A stretch of DNA of 6,529 nt from Anaerolineae bacterium (GCA_020848855.1 JADLHH010000310.1:1-6529); one strand, 5' to 3'; positions 1 to 5,955 are shown, counted from the stretch's first letter. Translations and numbers: made by a program. Notes: generated by a model from the letters alone, not told the origin.

Positions 1-173
1 GCGACCAGCGCACCATCTTCGAGACGACGATGGCGGGCACGTTCGTCAACGCCTACCGCGCCGAGCGCGACGATTACTTCGCCCTCCTGTCCAACGTCGT
101 CGCCGATACCAACCAGGGCATCGTCTACGCGCTCTCCGGCAATTCGATCCTCGCCTTCCGGCGCTTGGAGTAG
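1..173 (+). CDS. C-terminal fragment of an unidentified protein, possibly the last blade of a beta-propeller
   Basis: An open frame runs in from the left edge (first full codon at position 3) and ends with TAG at 171-173, giving 56 visible residues. Codons are GC-rich at the third position like the neighbouring genes, which supports a real coding end. The last part, with ADTNQGIVYALSGNSILAF followed by RRLE, has the hydrophobic/Gly pattern of a beta-propeller blade (PQQ-like 'lYAl.g..i.Af'). That is only a resemblance over some 25 residues. The start, full length and function cannot be seen. No terminator hairpin follows directly; the next gene on this strand starts 141 bp downstream. Confidence 0.6.
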   Translation, partial: DQRTIFETTMAGTFVNAYRAERDDYFALLSNVVADTNQGIVYALSGNSILAFRRLE

Positions 174-207
174 GCAAACCGTAGGCAGAGCGCCGATTCA
201 TCTGCGC

Positions 208-213
208 TATAAT
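208..213 (+). promoter_or_regulatory. Candidate -10 box (TATAAT) upstream of the LCP gene
   Basis: A perfect TATAAT lies 35 bp after the stop of the preceding gene and about 100 bp before the LCP start codon. No good -35 hexamer is found 16-18 bp upstream, and the extended -10 TG is not at the right distance, so the call rests on the hexamer and its position. If used, transcription would begin near 220, putting the whole heptad inverted repeat (225-295) into the leader RNA. Confidence 0.4.
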
Positions 214-224
214 GGCGTCCGAAT

Positions 225-295
225 TCAGCAGTCAGCTATCAGCATTCAGCCATCAGCTTTTATCATTTGCTGAACGCTGACGGCTGACGGCTTGA
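225..295. repeat. Heptad-periodic inverted repeat (TCAGCNN / GCTGANN)
   Basis: TCAGC occurs five times at exact 7-bp spacing (225, 232, 239, 246, 253). After an 11-bp AT-rich spacer its complement GCTGA follows at the same spacing (269, 276, 283), with a degenerate fourth copy (GCTTGA) at 290. The two arms can fold into a hairpin of 5-bp stems separated by 2x2 internal loops, with a loop at 258-268. The two spacer bases of each heptad differ from copy to copy. The element sits between a candidate -10 box and the LCP ribosome binding site. Confidence 0.85.
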
Positions 296-314
296 CTTGT
301 ATTGAGGTTTTTCC

Positions 315-1778
315 ATGCGCCTTCCCGGCTGGATGTTCATCCTCGGCATCGTCGCGCTGATCGCGGCGACTGCCGTTTGCTCAGTCTTCTCGTTCAATTT
401 CGCCCGTAAAGCCGCCGTCGATCTCGGCGAGAGCGGCGTCGCCGTATCCGGCATTGGCTTCACCGAATTCCTGCGCGCCCAGCCGACCGCCACCCCGTCG
501 CCGTCGCCCATGCCACCGACCGACACGCCGCGCCCCGAAGATACGCCCGTGCCCACCAGCCCTGCGCCGACCGCGACGGTCGATCCGCTCGCCCAGTATA
601 CCTGGCAAGACCCGCGCCGCATGAACATCCTGCTGCTCGGCATCGACCAGCGTAAGGGCGAGACTGGCACCTTCAACACCGACACGATCATGGTCTTCAG
701 CGTTGACCCGGTGCGCAAGTCCATTGGCATGTTGTCGATCCCGCGCGACCTGTGGGTCGATATTCCCGGCTCGCAGCCCAGCCGCATCAACACCGCTTAC
801 GCCGTCGGCGAGATCAACGCCTACCCCGGCGGCGGCGGTCCGGCGCTGACGGCGGCGACTATCGCCCAGAACCTCGGCATCAAGATCGACAAATACGTGC
901 TGATCAACTTCGACGTGTTCACGACCGTCGTTGACCTGATCGCCCCCAATGGGGTGGAAGTCTGCCCGGCGGAAGAGATCGATGATCCGACTTACCCGGA
1001 CGCCGGCTACGGCATCATCCACGTCCACTTCGACCCCGGCTGCCAGCGGCTGAATGGCGAGCATCTGCTCCAGTACGCGCGCACCCGCCACACCCAGAAT
1101 TCGGACTTCGACCGCGCGCTGCGCCAGCAGGAAGTCATCAAAGCGGTGCGCAACGACGTGCTGAACGCCGGTGGTATCGCCAATTTCATCGGGCAGGTGC
1201 CCGCCCTGTGGGATGAGCTTTCCGGCAGCTATAAGACCAACCTGACGCTTCCCGAAATTCTCAGCCTGGCGACGCTGGCGCAGCAAATCCCGGCGGAGAA
1301 CATCCACTCCGGGCAGATCGGACCCGCGCAAACATCGCCCTCGACCGCCATGCTCAACGGTATCGCCAGCGACGTGCTGACGCTCGACCACACGGCGCTC
1401 GATTCGCTGCTGCGGCAGGTGTTCAACCCGCCGGAAGATTTGTCGCAGGCAGAACTGCGCACCCGCTCCGAAGCCGAGAGCGCGACTATCGTCGTGTTCA
1501 ACAACACCGATATTCAAGGCTTGGCGGGGCAGACGCGCGACTGGCTGGCGAGCCGACAGGTGAGCGTCGCCGAGCTGGGCAACATGCCCAGCGCGAGCGG
1601 CGCGCCCACCACCATCCGCGACTACGGCAACAAGCCGTACACCGCCCGGTATCTGGCGCTGCTGCTGGGGCTGCCCATCGACCGCGTTGTGTCCGGTTCG
1701 AGCAGCGACGGGCTGACCACCGCCGACGTGATGGTCGTCGTCGGCTCGGACCTTCAACCACTGCTCAGCGGGCAGTAG
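315..1778 (+). CDS. LytR-CpsA-Psr (LCP) family cell-envelope protein with C-terminal LytR_C domain
   Basis: LCP proteins are membrane-anchored enzymes that transfer undecaprenyl-linked glycopolymers to the cell wall or other envelope acceptors. This 487-residue protein has one N-terminal membrane helix (about residues 6-27) with almost no cytoplasmic tail. A Pro/Thr/Ser-rich extracellular stalk follows (about 56-90), then the LCP catalytic domain (about 102-282). Expected LCP landmarks are visible: NILLLGID (104-111), the NTDT segment with D123, SIPRD (R144, D145), R157 in SRINTAYA, and YARTRH with R256/R258, followed by D264, D266, R267 and R270-Q271. A LytR_C domain occupies about 388-480 (ATIVVFNNT; later ADVMVVVGSDL). 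The ATG is preceded by GAGG at 304-307, 7 bp away. The gene appears monocistronic. In a Chloroflexota cell with atypical walls the acceptor is unknown. Family assignment is firm; the substrate is not. Confidence 0.93.
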   Translation: MRLPGWMFILGIVALIAATAVCSVFSFNFARKAAVDLGESGVAVSGIGFTEFLRAQPTATPSPSPMPPTDTPRPEDTPVPTSPAPTATVDPLAQYTWQDPRRMNILLLGIDQRKGETGTFNTDTIMVFSVDPVRKSIGMLSIPRDLWVDIPGSQPSRINTAYAVGEINAYPGGGGPALTAATIAQNLGIKIDKYVLINFDVFTTVVDLIAPNGVEVCPAEEIDDPTYPDAGYGIIHVHFDPGCQRLNGEHLLQYARTRHTQNSDFDRALRQQEVIKAVRNDVLNAGGIANFIGQVPALWDELSGSYKTNLTLPEILSLATLAQQIPAENIHSGQIGPAQTSPSTAMLNGIASDVLTLDHTALDSLLRQVFNPPEDLSQAELRTRSEAESATIVVFNNTDIQGLAGQTRDWLASRQVSVAELGNMPSASGAPTTIRDYGNKPYTARYLALLLGLPIDRVVSGSSSDGLTTADVMVVVGSDLQPLLSGQ

Positions 1779-1798
1779 ACTGTCACGTGATAAGCTGC

Positions 1799-1826
1799 GT
1801 AGGGGCGTTACATGTAACGCCCCTAC
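1799..1826. repeat. Perfect 28-bp palindrome downstream of the LCP gene
   Basis: The two 14-base halves (GTAGGGGCGTTACA and its exact complement) are uninterrupted, centred between 1812 and 1813, 20 bp after the LCP stop codon. As RNA it would form a strong GC-rich hairpin, but no T-run follows (CAACCGAACATT), so it is not a textbook intrinsic terminator. It may still end or protect the transcript. Perfect palindromes of the form 'TAGGGGCG...CGCCCCTA' are typical of dispersed intergenic repeats, which is my preferred reading. The alternative is a dimeric-repressor operator built on the core TTACATGTAA. Confidence 0.75.
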
Positions 1827-1849
1827 AACCGAACATTCCCCCGCCCCCC

Positions 1850-1929
1850 ATGACGTTCATCCCGCCCTTTTCGTGTCGTCCCGCATCTGGCGATCCCTTG
1901 TTACTTTCGTCGCTTCGTTTAGAATGACG
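1850..1929. repeat. Probable dispersed intergenic repeat flanked by ATGACG
   Basis: This roughly 80-bp non-coding stretch begins and ends with the direct hexamer ATGACG (1850-1855 and 1924-1929). On the minus strand its right end reads GTCATTCTAAACGAAGCGAC. That resembles the 'GTCATTCTGAGCGAAGCGAAG' intergenic repeat I recall from many bacterial genomes, a memory-based match and not a search. Its base composition (T-rich runs, CCCGCCCTTTTCG) differs from the flanking coding DNA. No protein is encoded. Confidence 0.4.
1898..1925 (+). promoter_or_regulatory. Candidate sigma70-type promoter for the yjjP-yjjB operon
   Basis: TTGTTA (1898-1903, 4 of 6 match to the -35 consensus) is separated by 16 bp from TAGAAT (1920-1925, 5 of 6 match to the -10 consensus). 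Transcription would start near 1932, leaving a short leader with the GAGGGAG ribosome binding site just before the ATG at 1950. The promoter lies at the right end of the repeat-like stretch 1850-1929. Confidence 0.45.
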
Positions 1930-1949
1930 GAATGCAAGAGGGAGCAACC

Positions 1950-2753
1950 ATGAGTGCAAACGGGGAAGCCGCCAAGTCGCCGCTCGACCGCGAAGAGCTG
2001 CGCGATGTGATTGATCTGGCGCTGTGGGCAGGGCAAATGCTGCTGCAAAACGGCGCGGACGCTCAGCGCGTCGAAGAAACCGTCCAGAGCATCGGCACGG
2101 AACTGGGGGCAGAGGGCGTCGACGCGCTCGTTTCGCCCAACGCCCTGATCGTCACGACCAGCAGCGGCGCGGAATTTCGTACCAAGGTGCGCCGCATCAC
2201 CAATCTCGGCGTCAATATGACCGCCGTCGAACAGATCAGCCATCTCAACCACCGCGTCGCCGAAGGCAAGCTCGACCGCTTCGCCGTGCGCGACGAACTG
2301 ACGCGCATCAGCGAAACGCCCCACGAATTCAACCGCTGGCAGATCATCATCATGGTCGGCTTGGCGTGCGCTGCCTTCAGCCGGCTGTTCGGCGGCGATG
2401 TGCCGGTGAGCGTCGTCACCTTCGTGGCGGCGGCGCTGGCGACGTTCGTGAGGCAGGAACTCACGCGCCACCACTTCAATGCCCTGCTGATCGTGATCGC
2501 CACCGCTTTCGTCGCCGGGCTGATCGCCACCAGCGCGACCATCTTCCACCTGAGCGAGTATTCGCAGATTGCGCTGGCGGCGTCGGTGCTGCTGCTCGTG
2601 CCCGGCGTCCACCTCATCAATTCGATTCAGGACATCATCAAAGGGCATATCGTGATCGGGCTGGTGCGCGGCTTCACGGGGCTGGTGATCTCGCTGTGCA
2701 TCGCCCTCGGCTTGCTGCTGGCGATGCAGTTGGCAGGAGTGTCCGGCTTATGA
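1950..2753 (+). CDS. yjjP: ThrE/YjjP-type transporter subunit, N-terminal half of a threonine/serine (or succinate) exporter
   Basis: The 267-residue product matches the N-terminal half of ThrE-type exporters (DUF1212/ThrE), close to the 256 residues of E. coli YjjP. It begins with a soluble domain (about 15-125) containing the family signature LLQNGADAQRVEETV (31-45). Membrane segments follow at about 131-148, 152-168, 177-196, 205-222 and 234-262. LLVPGVHLINSIQDIIKG (215-232) matches the conserved Pro-Gly/Asn-Ser/Asp loop of the family. An in-frame ATG at 1932 exists, but the ATG at 1950 is preferred because GAGGGAG (1938-1944) sits 5 bp upstream of it. ThrE of Corynebacterium exports threonine and serine, and E. 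coli YjjPB has been linked to succinate export. Which substrate applies here cannot be read from the sequence. Its stop overlaps the start of the partner gene by 4 bp. Confidence 0.9.
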   Translation: MSANGEAAKSPLDREELRDVIDLALWAGQMLLQNGADAQRVEETVQSIGTELGAEGVDALVSPNALIVTTSSGAEFRTKVRRITNLGVNMTAVEQISHLNHRVAEGKLDRFAVRDELTRISETPHEFNRWQIIIMVGLACAAFSRLFGGDVPVSVVTFVAAALATFVRQELTRHHFNALLIVIATAFVAGLIATSATIFHLSEYSQIALAASVLLLVPGVHLINSIQDIIKGHIVIGLVRGFTGLVISLCIALGLLLAMQLAGVSGL

Positions 2754-3223
2754 CCGACCTGATCGGAACGATTCTGCTGGACGCCTTCTGGTCGGCGCTC
2801 GCCGCGACCGGCTTCGCCATGCTGTTCAACGTCCCGCGGCGCACGGTGCTCGCCTGCGCGCTGACTGGCGCTGCCGGGCACGCCTTCCGCACCTTGCTTA
2901 TGCATTTCGGCATGAACATCATCCCGGCGACGCTGGCAGGCGCGACCGTGATCGGCTTCGTCGCCGAATACTGCTCGCGGCGCTGGCACGCCCCCACCAA
3001 CGTGTTCACCGTCAGCGGCGCGATCCCGATGGTTCCCGGCTCATATGCTTACCGGGCGATGCTCGGCGCGATCCGCATCACCACCGCCGATGCCGCCACC
3101 GGGATGCCGATTCTGGTCGACGCCGGCATTAACTTCATCACCACCGGCTTGATCCTCGCGGCGCTCGCGCTCGGCATCGCCATGCCGCAGCTTCTGTTCC
3201 GGCGACGCCGCCCGTCTGCCTGA
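2750..3223 (+). CDS. yjjB: ThrE/YjjB-type transporter subunit, C-terminal half of the exporter
   Basis: The 157-residue product is the same length as E. coli YjjB and matches the ThrE_2 (DUF3815) family. It is almost entirely hydrophobic with about five membrane segments (roughly 5-28, 33-51, 55-75, 86-105, 122-150). It carries the family motif AIPMVPGSYAYRAML (91-105) and ends in a basic tail (RRRR). Its ATG overlaps the TGA of the upstream gene (ATGA, 2750-2753), and AGGAG at 2735-2739 lies 10 bp upstream. The two halves are therefore probably made by translational coupling in similar amounts and assemble into one inner-membrane exporter, which in Corynebacterium is a single fused ThrE chain. 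No terminator hairpin with a T-run is visible after the stop. Confidence 0.9.
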   Translation: MTDLIGTILLDAFWSALAATGFAMLFNVPRRTVLACALTGAAGHAFRTLLMHFGMNIIPATLAGATVIGFVAEYCSRRWHAPTNVFTVSGAIPMVPGSYAYRAMLGAIRITTADAATGMPILVDAGINFITTGLILAALALGIAMPQLLFRRRRPSA

Positions 3224-3384
3224 GGACGAAATGGTTTTGTGGTGACAAATCGCACCGCATGAATGGATGAGCGACAGTATCCCGAATCCGCCCTCGGAAT
3301 TATGCTGATGCAGAATAGTCACGCCGCGATAAGCCGCGTGCATTTGTAGATTCCCATTTCGACAATTCCATTCCGAGGAACGCC

Positions 3385-4059
3385 ATGACGGATCATCGTT
3401 GGAAGAACATCACCGAAGGAATGGATGGGGCGGCGCGCATCGCGCTCGCCCTGATCACGCCGTTCCTGCGCCGCTGGCGCGTCCGCTGGGGCGCGACACC
3501 GGCGGAAGTCGCCATGTCGCTGCCCGGCGACCAGTTCGTGCCCAAGCCCCGCTGGACGTACACCCACGCCGTGATCGTCGACGCGCCGTCCGCTGAAGTG
3601 TGGCGCTGGGTGGCGCAGATGGGCTACGGGCGCGGCGGCTTATACAGCTATGAGGGTCTCGAAAATCTGATCGGCTGCGACATGCGCAACGCCGACCGCA
3701 TCGTCCCCGAATGGCAGCACGTCAAAATCGGCGACGAGTTCCGCATCGACTCGCGCGTCCCACCGCTCCCCGTCGCGCTGGTGGAGCCGGAGCGGGATCT
3801 CGTCATGCACGGCAAACCGGACAACGACAGCGGCTCGCCCAACCACTGCTGGGGCTTCCACCTGCTCCCGCTCGAAGGCAGTCGTACCCGGCTGATCAGC
3901 CGCGCCCGTACCTACTACACGCTCACCACAGCGAACAGGCTGGCGTGGGGACCCGCGCTGATGGAGCCAATCGGTTTCGTGATGGAGCGGAAAATGCTGC
4001 TGGGGATCAAGCAGCGCGCTGAAGCGAACGTCGCCGCGCGCCCGGTCGCCTACGCCTGA
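3385..4059 (+). CDS. SRPBCC-fold (START/Bet v1-like) protein of unknown ligand
   Basis: This 224-residue soluble protein matches a widespread uncharacterised SRPBCC/polyketide-cyclase-like family. Such proteins have a helix-grip fold with a hydrophobic pocket for lipids or other small ligands. Landmarks are WGATPAEVAMSLPGD (35-49), the first strand plus helix VIVDAPSAEVWRWVAQMG (63-80), RGGLYSYEGLEN (83-94), IVPEWQHVKIGDEFRI (106-121) and a C-terminal FVMERKMLLGIKQRAE (198-213). The last block forms the long helix typical of this group. The ATG at 3385 has a good ribosome binding site, GAGGAA at 3375-3380. The first 30 residues hold a mildly hydrophobic amphipathic stretch, not a clear signal peptide. 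It stands alone on this strand and converges on the thioesterase gene 29 bp away, so the neighbourhood gives no hint of its ligand. Confidence 0.85.
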   Translation: MTDHRWKNITEGMDGAARIALALITPFLRRWRVRWGATPAEVAMSLPGDQFVPKPRWTYTHAVIVDAPSAEVWRWVAQMGYGRGGLYSYEGLENLIGCDMRNADRIVPEWQHVKIGDEFRIDSRVPPLPVALVEPERDLVMHGKPDNDSGSPNHCWGFHLLPLEGSRTRLISRARTYYTLTTANRLAWGPALMEPIGFVMERKMLLGIKQRAEANVAARPVAYA

Positions 4060-4064
4060 GGCAC

Positions 4065-4092
4065 ACTCGACGGCTTATACTCGACGGCTTAT
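4065..4092. repeat. 14-bp perfect tandem duplication between convergent genes
   Basis: ACTCGACGGCTTAT occurs twice back to back (4065-4078 and 4079-4092). The right-hand copy contains the stop codon of the minus-strand thioesterase gene (TTA at 4089-4091 on the plus strand). The left-hand copy fills half of the 29-bp gap to the SRPBCC gene. No hairpin is formed, so it does not look like a bidirectional terminator; a replication-slippage duplication is the simplest reading. Confidence 0.9.
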
Positions 4093-4541
4093 TCGGCGGG
4101 TGGGACGACCTCGTAGGCTTTGATCAGCGTCCGCCATTCTGCCGGGATCGGCGTCGACTGGTTGCGGGTGTAGTCATAAATCACGCCGGTGACCAGCGCC
4201 CGCGCCGCAACTTCATAGCGCTCGTCCTTCAGCCGGGCGATCAACTGTTCCAGTTCCATGCTGCGGTTGCCCAGCCGCGTCACCCGCGAGAAGACGTGTA
4301 CGTCGTCACCGGCGAACAGCGGCAGCCTGAAGTCGATTTCGACCCGCGCCAGGATCAAGCCGATCTGCCCGGTCTGCCCGTCCCACAGTCCAAGCTCGCG
4401 CCGCAGTTGATCGACTCGCGCCTGCTCCAGATACGTGAGGTAGACGGCATTGTTCACATGCCCCAGCGCGTCCATGTCGCCCCAGCGCACCTGAATCGGC
4501 AGGTGATGGCGAAACCCTTCAGGCGGTGCGATGTTCTCCAC
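4089..4541 (-). CDS. Hotdog-fold acyl-CoA thioesterase (YbgC/FadM-like, 4HBT superfamily)
   Basis: The 150-residue product has the usual size and the N-terminal active-site signature of 4-hydroxybenzoyl-CoA-thioesterase-type enzymes: WGDMDALGHVNNAVYLTYLE (20-39). D24 corresponds to the catalytic aspartate of the family, with G27-H28-x-N30-N31, Y34 and E39 also conserved. It would hydrolyse an acyl-CoA (or acyl-carrier thioester) in the cytoplasm, typically as a homotetramer; chain preference cannot be inferred. The start codon is GTG at 4541. AAGGA on the minus strand lies 8 bp upstream, and GGAGG only 2 bp upstream, which is probably too close. An in-frame stop (the upstream gene's TAA at 4563-4565) rules out a longer start. 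The 21-bp gap to that gene suggests co-transcription. Confidence 0.9.
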   Translation of the reverse strand: MENIAPPEGFRHHLPIQVRWGDMDALGHVNNAVYLTYLEQARVDQLRRELGLWDGQTGQIGLILARVEIDFRLPLFAGDDVHVFSRVTRLGNRSMELEQLIARLKDERYEVAARALVTGVIYDYTRNQSTPIPAEWRTLIKAYEVVPPAE

Positions 4542-4562
4542 AACCTCCGTCCTTTCGCGGCG

Positions 4563-5240
4563 TTAGCAAATGAGCGACCACAGGCGATGATAGCCGGTTC
4601 GCATCACGTTCAGGTACATCGGGTAGGCGACATTCTCCGTGCCCAGCGTCTCGCCGTCCTGCAGCCACATGTACACCCCCGCTCGCCAGAGATCGGGGTA
4701 GCGCACGGCGCAGTCGGTCTTCAGGCGGGCGGTCACGGCAGCACCAACTTCGGGGAACAGCGACGTGTTCTCGATCAGGATGTTCTTCGGGGTGTCGAAG
4801 ATGTAGTCAACCGCGCCGCTCGCTGGAGTGCCCAGCGCCAGCCACAGATCGCCAAACGGGATGTCGGCGGTCAGGAATATCTGCTGCACCACGCCGCCGC
4901 TGGTCACGATGATCCCCTGCTGACCGAATGGCACGTCGCCCGCGAACGGGTAATTCTCGCTCCAGCGCCAGTAAAGCAGCGGCGAGACCTCGCCGCCGGG
5001 ATACGCCGAGCCGCTGACACCCCAGATGGCGTTCACCCAGGGATGATTTTGCAGAATGACGAGCGCTTCCTCGCCGGTCGTCACGCCGGGGCGGATGCCC
5101 TGCCAGCACGGCATCGGCGTACACGAATCGAAGAACCGGCTGACGGTGGTGTCGTCGTAGCCATTCATCCGAATGAGCGCCAGCGCCGCCGCCGCGAATA
5201 CCGCGATCACCAGCGCCGAGCGCACCAGCAGCCGGAACAT
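4563..5240 (-). CDS. Membrane-anchored or secreted four-cysteine protein, paralogue of the 5347-5955 gene; function unknown
   Basis: The 225-residue product starts with a basic N-terminus and one hydrophobic helix (about 4-23), read as an uncleaved anchor or signal peptide. It lacks a lipobox cysteine. The exported part opens with FFDSCTPMPCWQGIRPGVTT (36-55), followed by EEALVILQNHPWV (57-69), VVQQIFLTADIPFGDLWLAL (117-136) with GTP, and ARLKTDCAVRYPDLWR (171-186). It ends in Cys225. Its cysteines C40, C45, C177 and C225 have counterparts in the neighbouring paralogue, suggesting two disulfides outside the membrane. The short helix-Gly-x-Pro layout loosely recalls small BamE/SmpA-like envelope domains, but I do not recognise a named family. 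ATG at 5238-5240 is used; GAGG on the minus strand sits only 3 bp upstream, so the ribosome binding site is poorly spaced. Confidence 0.85.
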   Translation of the reverse strand: MFRLLVRSALVIAVFAAAALALIRMNGYDDTTVSRFFDSCTPMPCWQGIRPGVTTGEEALVILQNHPWVNAIWGVSGSAYPGGEVSPLLYWRWSENYPFAGDVPFGQQGIIVTSGGVVQQIFLTADIPFGDLWLALGTPASGAVDYIFDTPKNILIENTSLFPEVGAAVTARLKTDCAVRYPDLWRAGVYMWLQDGETLGTENVAYPMYLNVMRTGYHRLWSLIC

Positions 5241-5278
5241 ATGCCTCGTTTCTCAACGCTTATCGTCGTTCGCAATCC

Positions 5279-5284
5279 ATTGTA
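5279..5284 (-). promoter_or_regulatory. Weak candidate -10 box (TACAAT) upstream of the 4563-5240 gene
   Basis: On the minus strand TACAAT lies about 38 bp before the start codon, in the 106-bp gap between the two paralogues. No -35 hexamer is recognisable 16-18 bp upstream. It may provide an internal promoter so that the second paralogue and the thioesterase can be transcribed apart from the first two genes; a chance match is also possible. Confidence 0.25.
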
Positions 5285-5346
5285 CCCCTGCCCGCGCGTT
5301 CGCTGGCGTGAGGGATGGCAGATGGACGGCATTTAGCCTATCCACT

Positions 5347-5955
5347 TTACGTCCCGCACACCTGGCGGAGTACGCGCCGCAGGTCTGCCATCGTCCCCAG
5401 CGAACTGCCGCCCATCGCCGTGCCCGGCGCCCACACCAGCAGCGCGCTGGCGGGCGTGCGCAGCATGTCGGCGTAATTTGCCGGGCAGGGCACGCGCAGG
5501 CGCGCGCTCACCCCACTGCCGCCAAACCACAGTGACGTGAACAGGGCAACGGCAGGTCCCCGGTTCGGTGGGATCGCCGCGTAATCCGGCGCGCCGAACG
5601 CCAGCATCAGCTCGGCAAGCGTCAGGCGCGAATCGAGCAGCGCGATCTGCACGACCTGTTCTTCATCGACGTACACGTACGAGATACGGTTCGACTCCGC
5701 CTCGATCAAGGCGTAGCACACGTCGTAGACGGCGGCATTGCACGCAGCGTCGAACACCCAGCCGCGCTCGCGCAGGTCTGCCAGCGCGTCGGCGCGTGCC
5801 GTCGCCCCCGGCTGAACGGTCTGCCAGCACGGGTGCGGACATTCGCCAAAGAACATCCCGACCGCCTCGTTCTGCGCCTGCAGGCGCACCCCGCCGACCA
5901 GCAGCGCGAACGCCAGCGCCAGCGCAATCCCCGCGATCACGACCGGGCGAATCAC
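5347..5955 (-). CDS. Membrane-anchored or secreted cysteine-rich protein, paralogue of the 4563-5240 gene; function unknown
   Basis: The 202-residue product has an N-terminal hydrophobic helix (about 4-22) and then the same blocks as its neighbour in the same order. These are FFGECPHPCWQTVQPGAT (35-52), ADALADLRERGWV (55-67), VVQIALLDSRLTLAELML (101-118) with FGAP, and ARLRVPCPANYADML (151-165), with Cys200 near the C-terminus. C39, C43, C157 and C200 align with the neighbour's four cysteines; C72 and C80 are extra and could form a third disulfide. Start is GTG at 5955, which overlaps the TGA of the upstream propeller gene (5952-5954). AGGAG on the minus strand lies 8 bp upstream of it. This indicates translational coupling to the propeller gene. 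No enzyme motif is visible; a structural, binding or inhibitory role in the envelope is only a guess. Confidence 0.87.
   Translation of the reverse strand: MIRPVVIAGIALALAFALLVGGVRLQAQNEAVGMFFGECPHPCWQTVQPGATARADALADLRERGWVFDAACNAAVYDVCYALIEAESNRISYVYVDEEQVVQIALLDSRLTLAELMLAFGAPDYAAIPPNRGPAVALFTSLWFGGSGVSARLRVPCPANYADMLRTPASALLVWAPGTAMGGSSLGTMADLRRVLRQVCGT

Noticed and set aside
225..295. CRISPR-like array reading of the TCAGCNN repeats
   Set aside because: Units are only 7 bp with 2-bp variable positions and inverted arms; there are no 25-40 bp repeats, spacers or cas genes.
292..297. TTGACT as a -35 box for the LCP gene
   Set aside because: A -10 box at the right distance would fall inside the coding sequence and none is present; the hexamer is the degenerate end of the heptad repeat.
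381..1757. A 458-codon open frame on the minus strand opposite the LCP gene
   Set aside because: Its translation is rich in Arg, Gly, Asp and Val with no domain pattern, it has no ribosome binding site of note, and it exactly mirrors a well-recognised LCP gene. Long antisense frames are expected in GC-rich DNA.
1857..2648. Minus-strand open frame opposite yjjP
   Set aside because: Low-complexity Asp/His/Arg/Gln composition without motifs; it is the complement of a confident transporter gene.
2024..2749. Upstream extension of the YjjB frame as one long plus-strand gene from 2024
   Set aside because: The extension is an Arg/Pro/His-rich out-of-frame reading of yjjP. The ATG at 2750 with AGGAG upstream and a length equal to E. 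coli YjjB gives the true start.
3318..3342. Possible hairpin CACGC...GCGTG before the SRPBCC gene as a terminator of yjjB
   Set aside because: Only 5 bp pair, the inside does not fold, and there is no T-run; chance matches of this size are common in GC-rich DNA.
4296..5336. A 346-codon open frame on the plus strand opposite the thioesterase and the four-cysteine gene
   Set aside because: Composition is typical of an antisense frame (many His, Arg, Gln, Val), and it crosses two minus-strand genes that have clear family motifs or a conserved paralogue.
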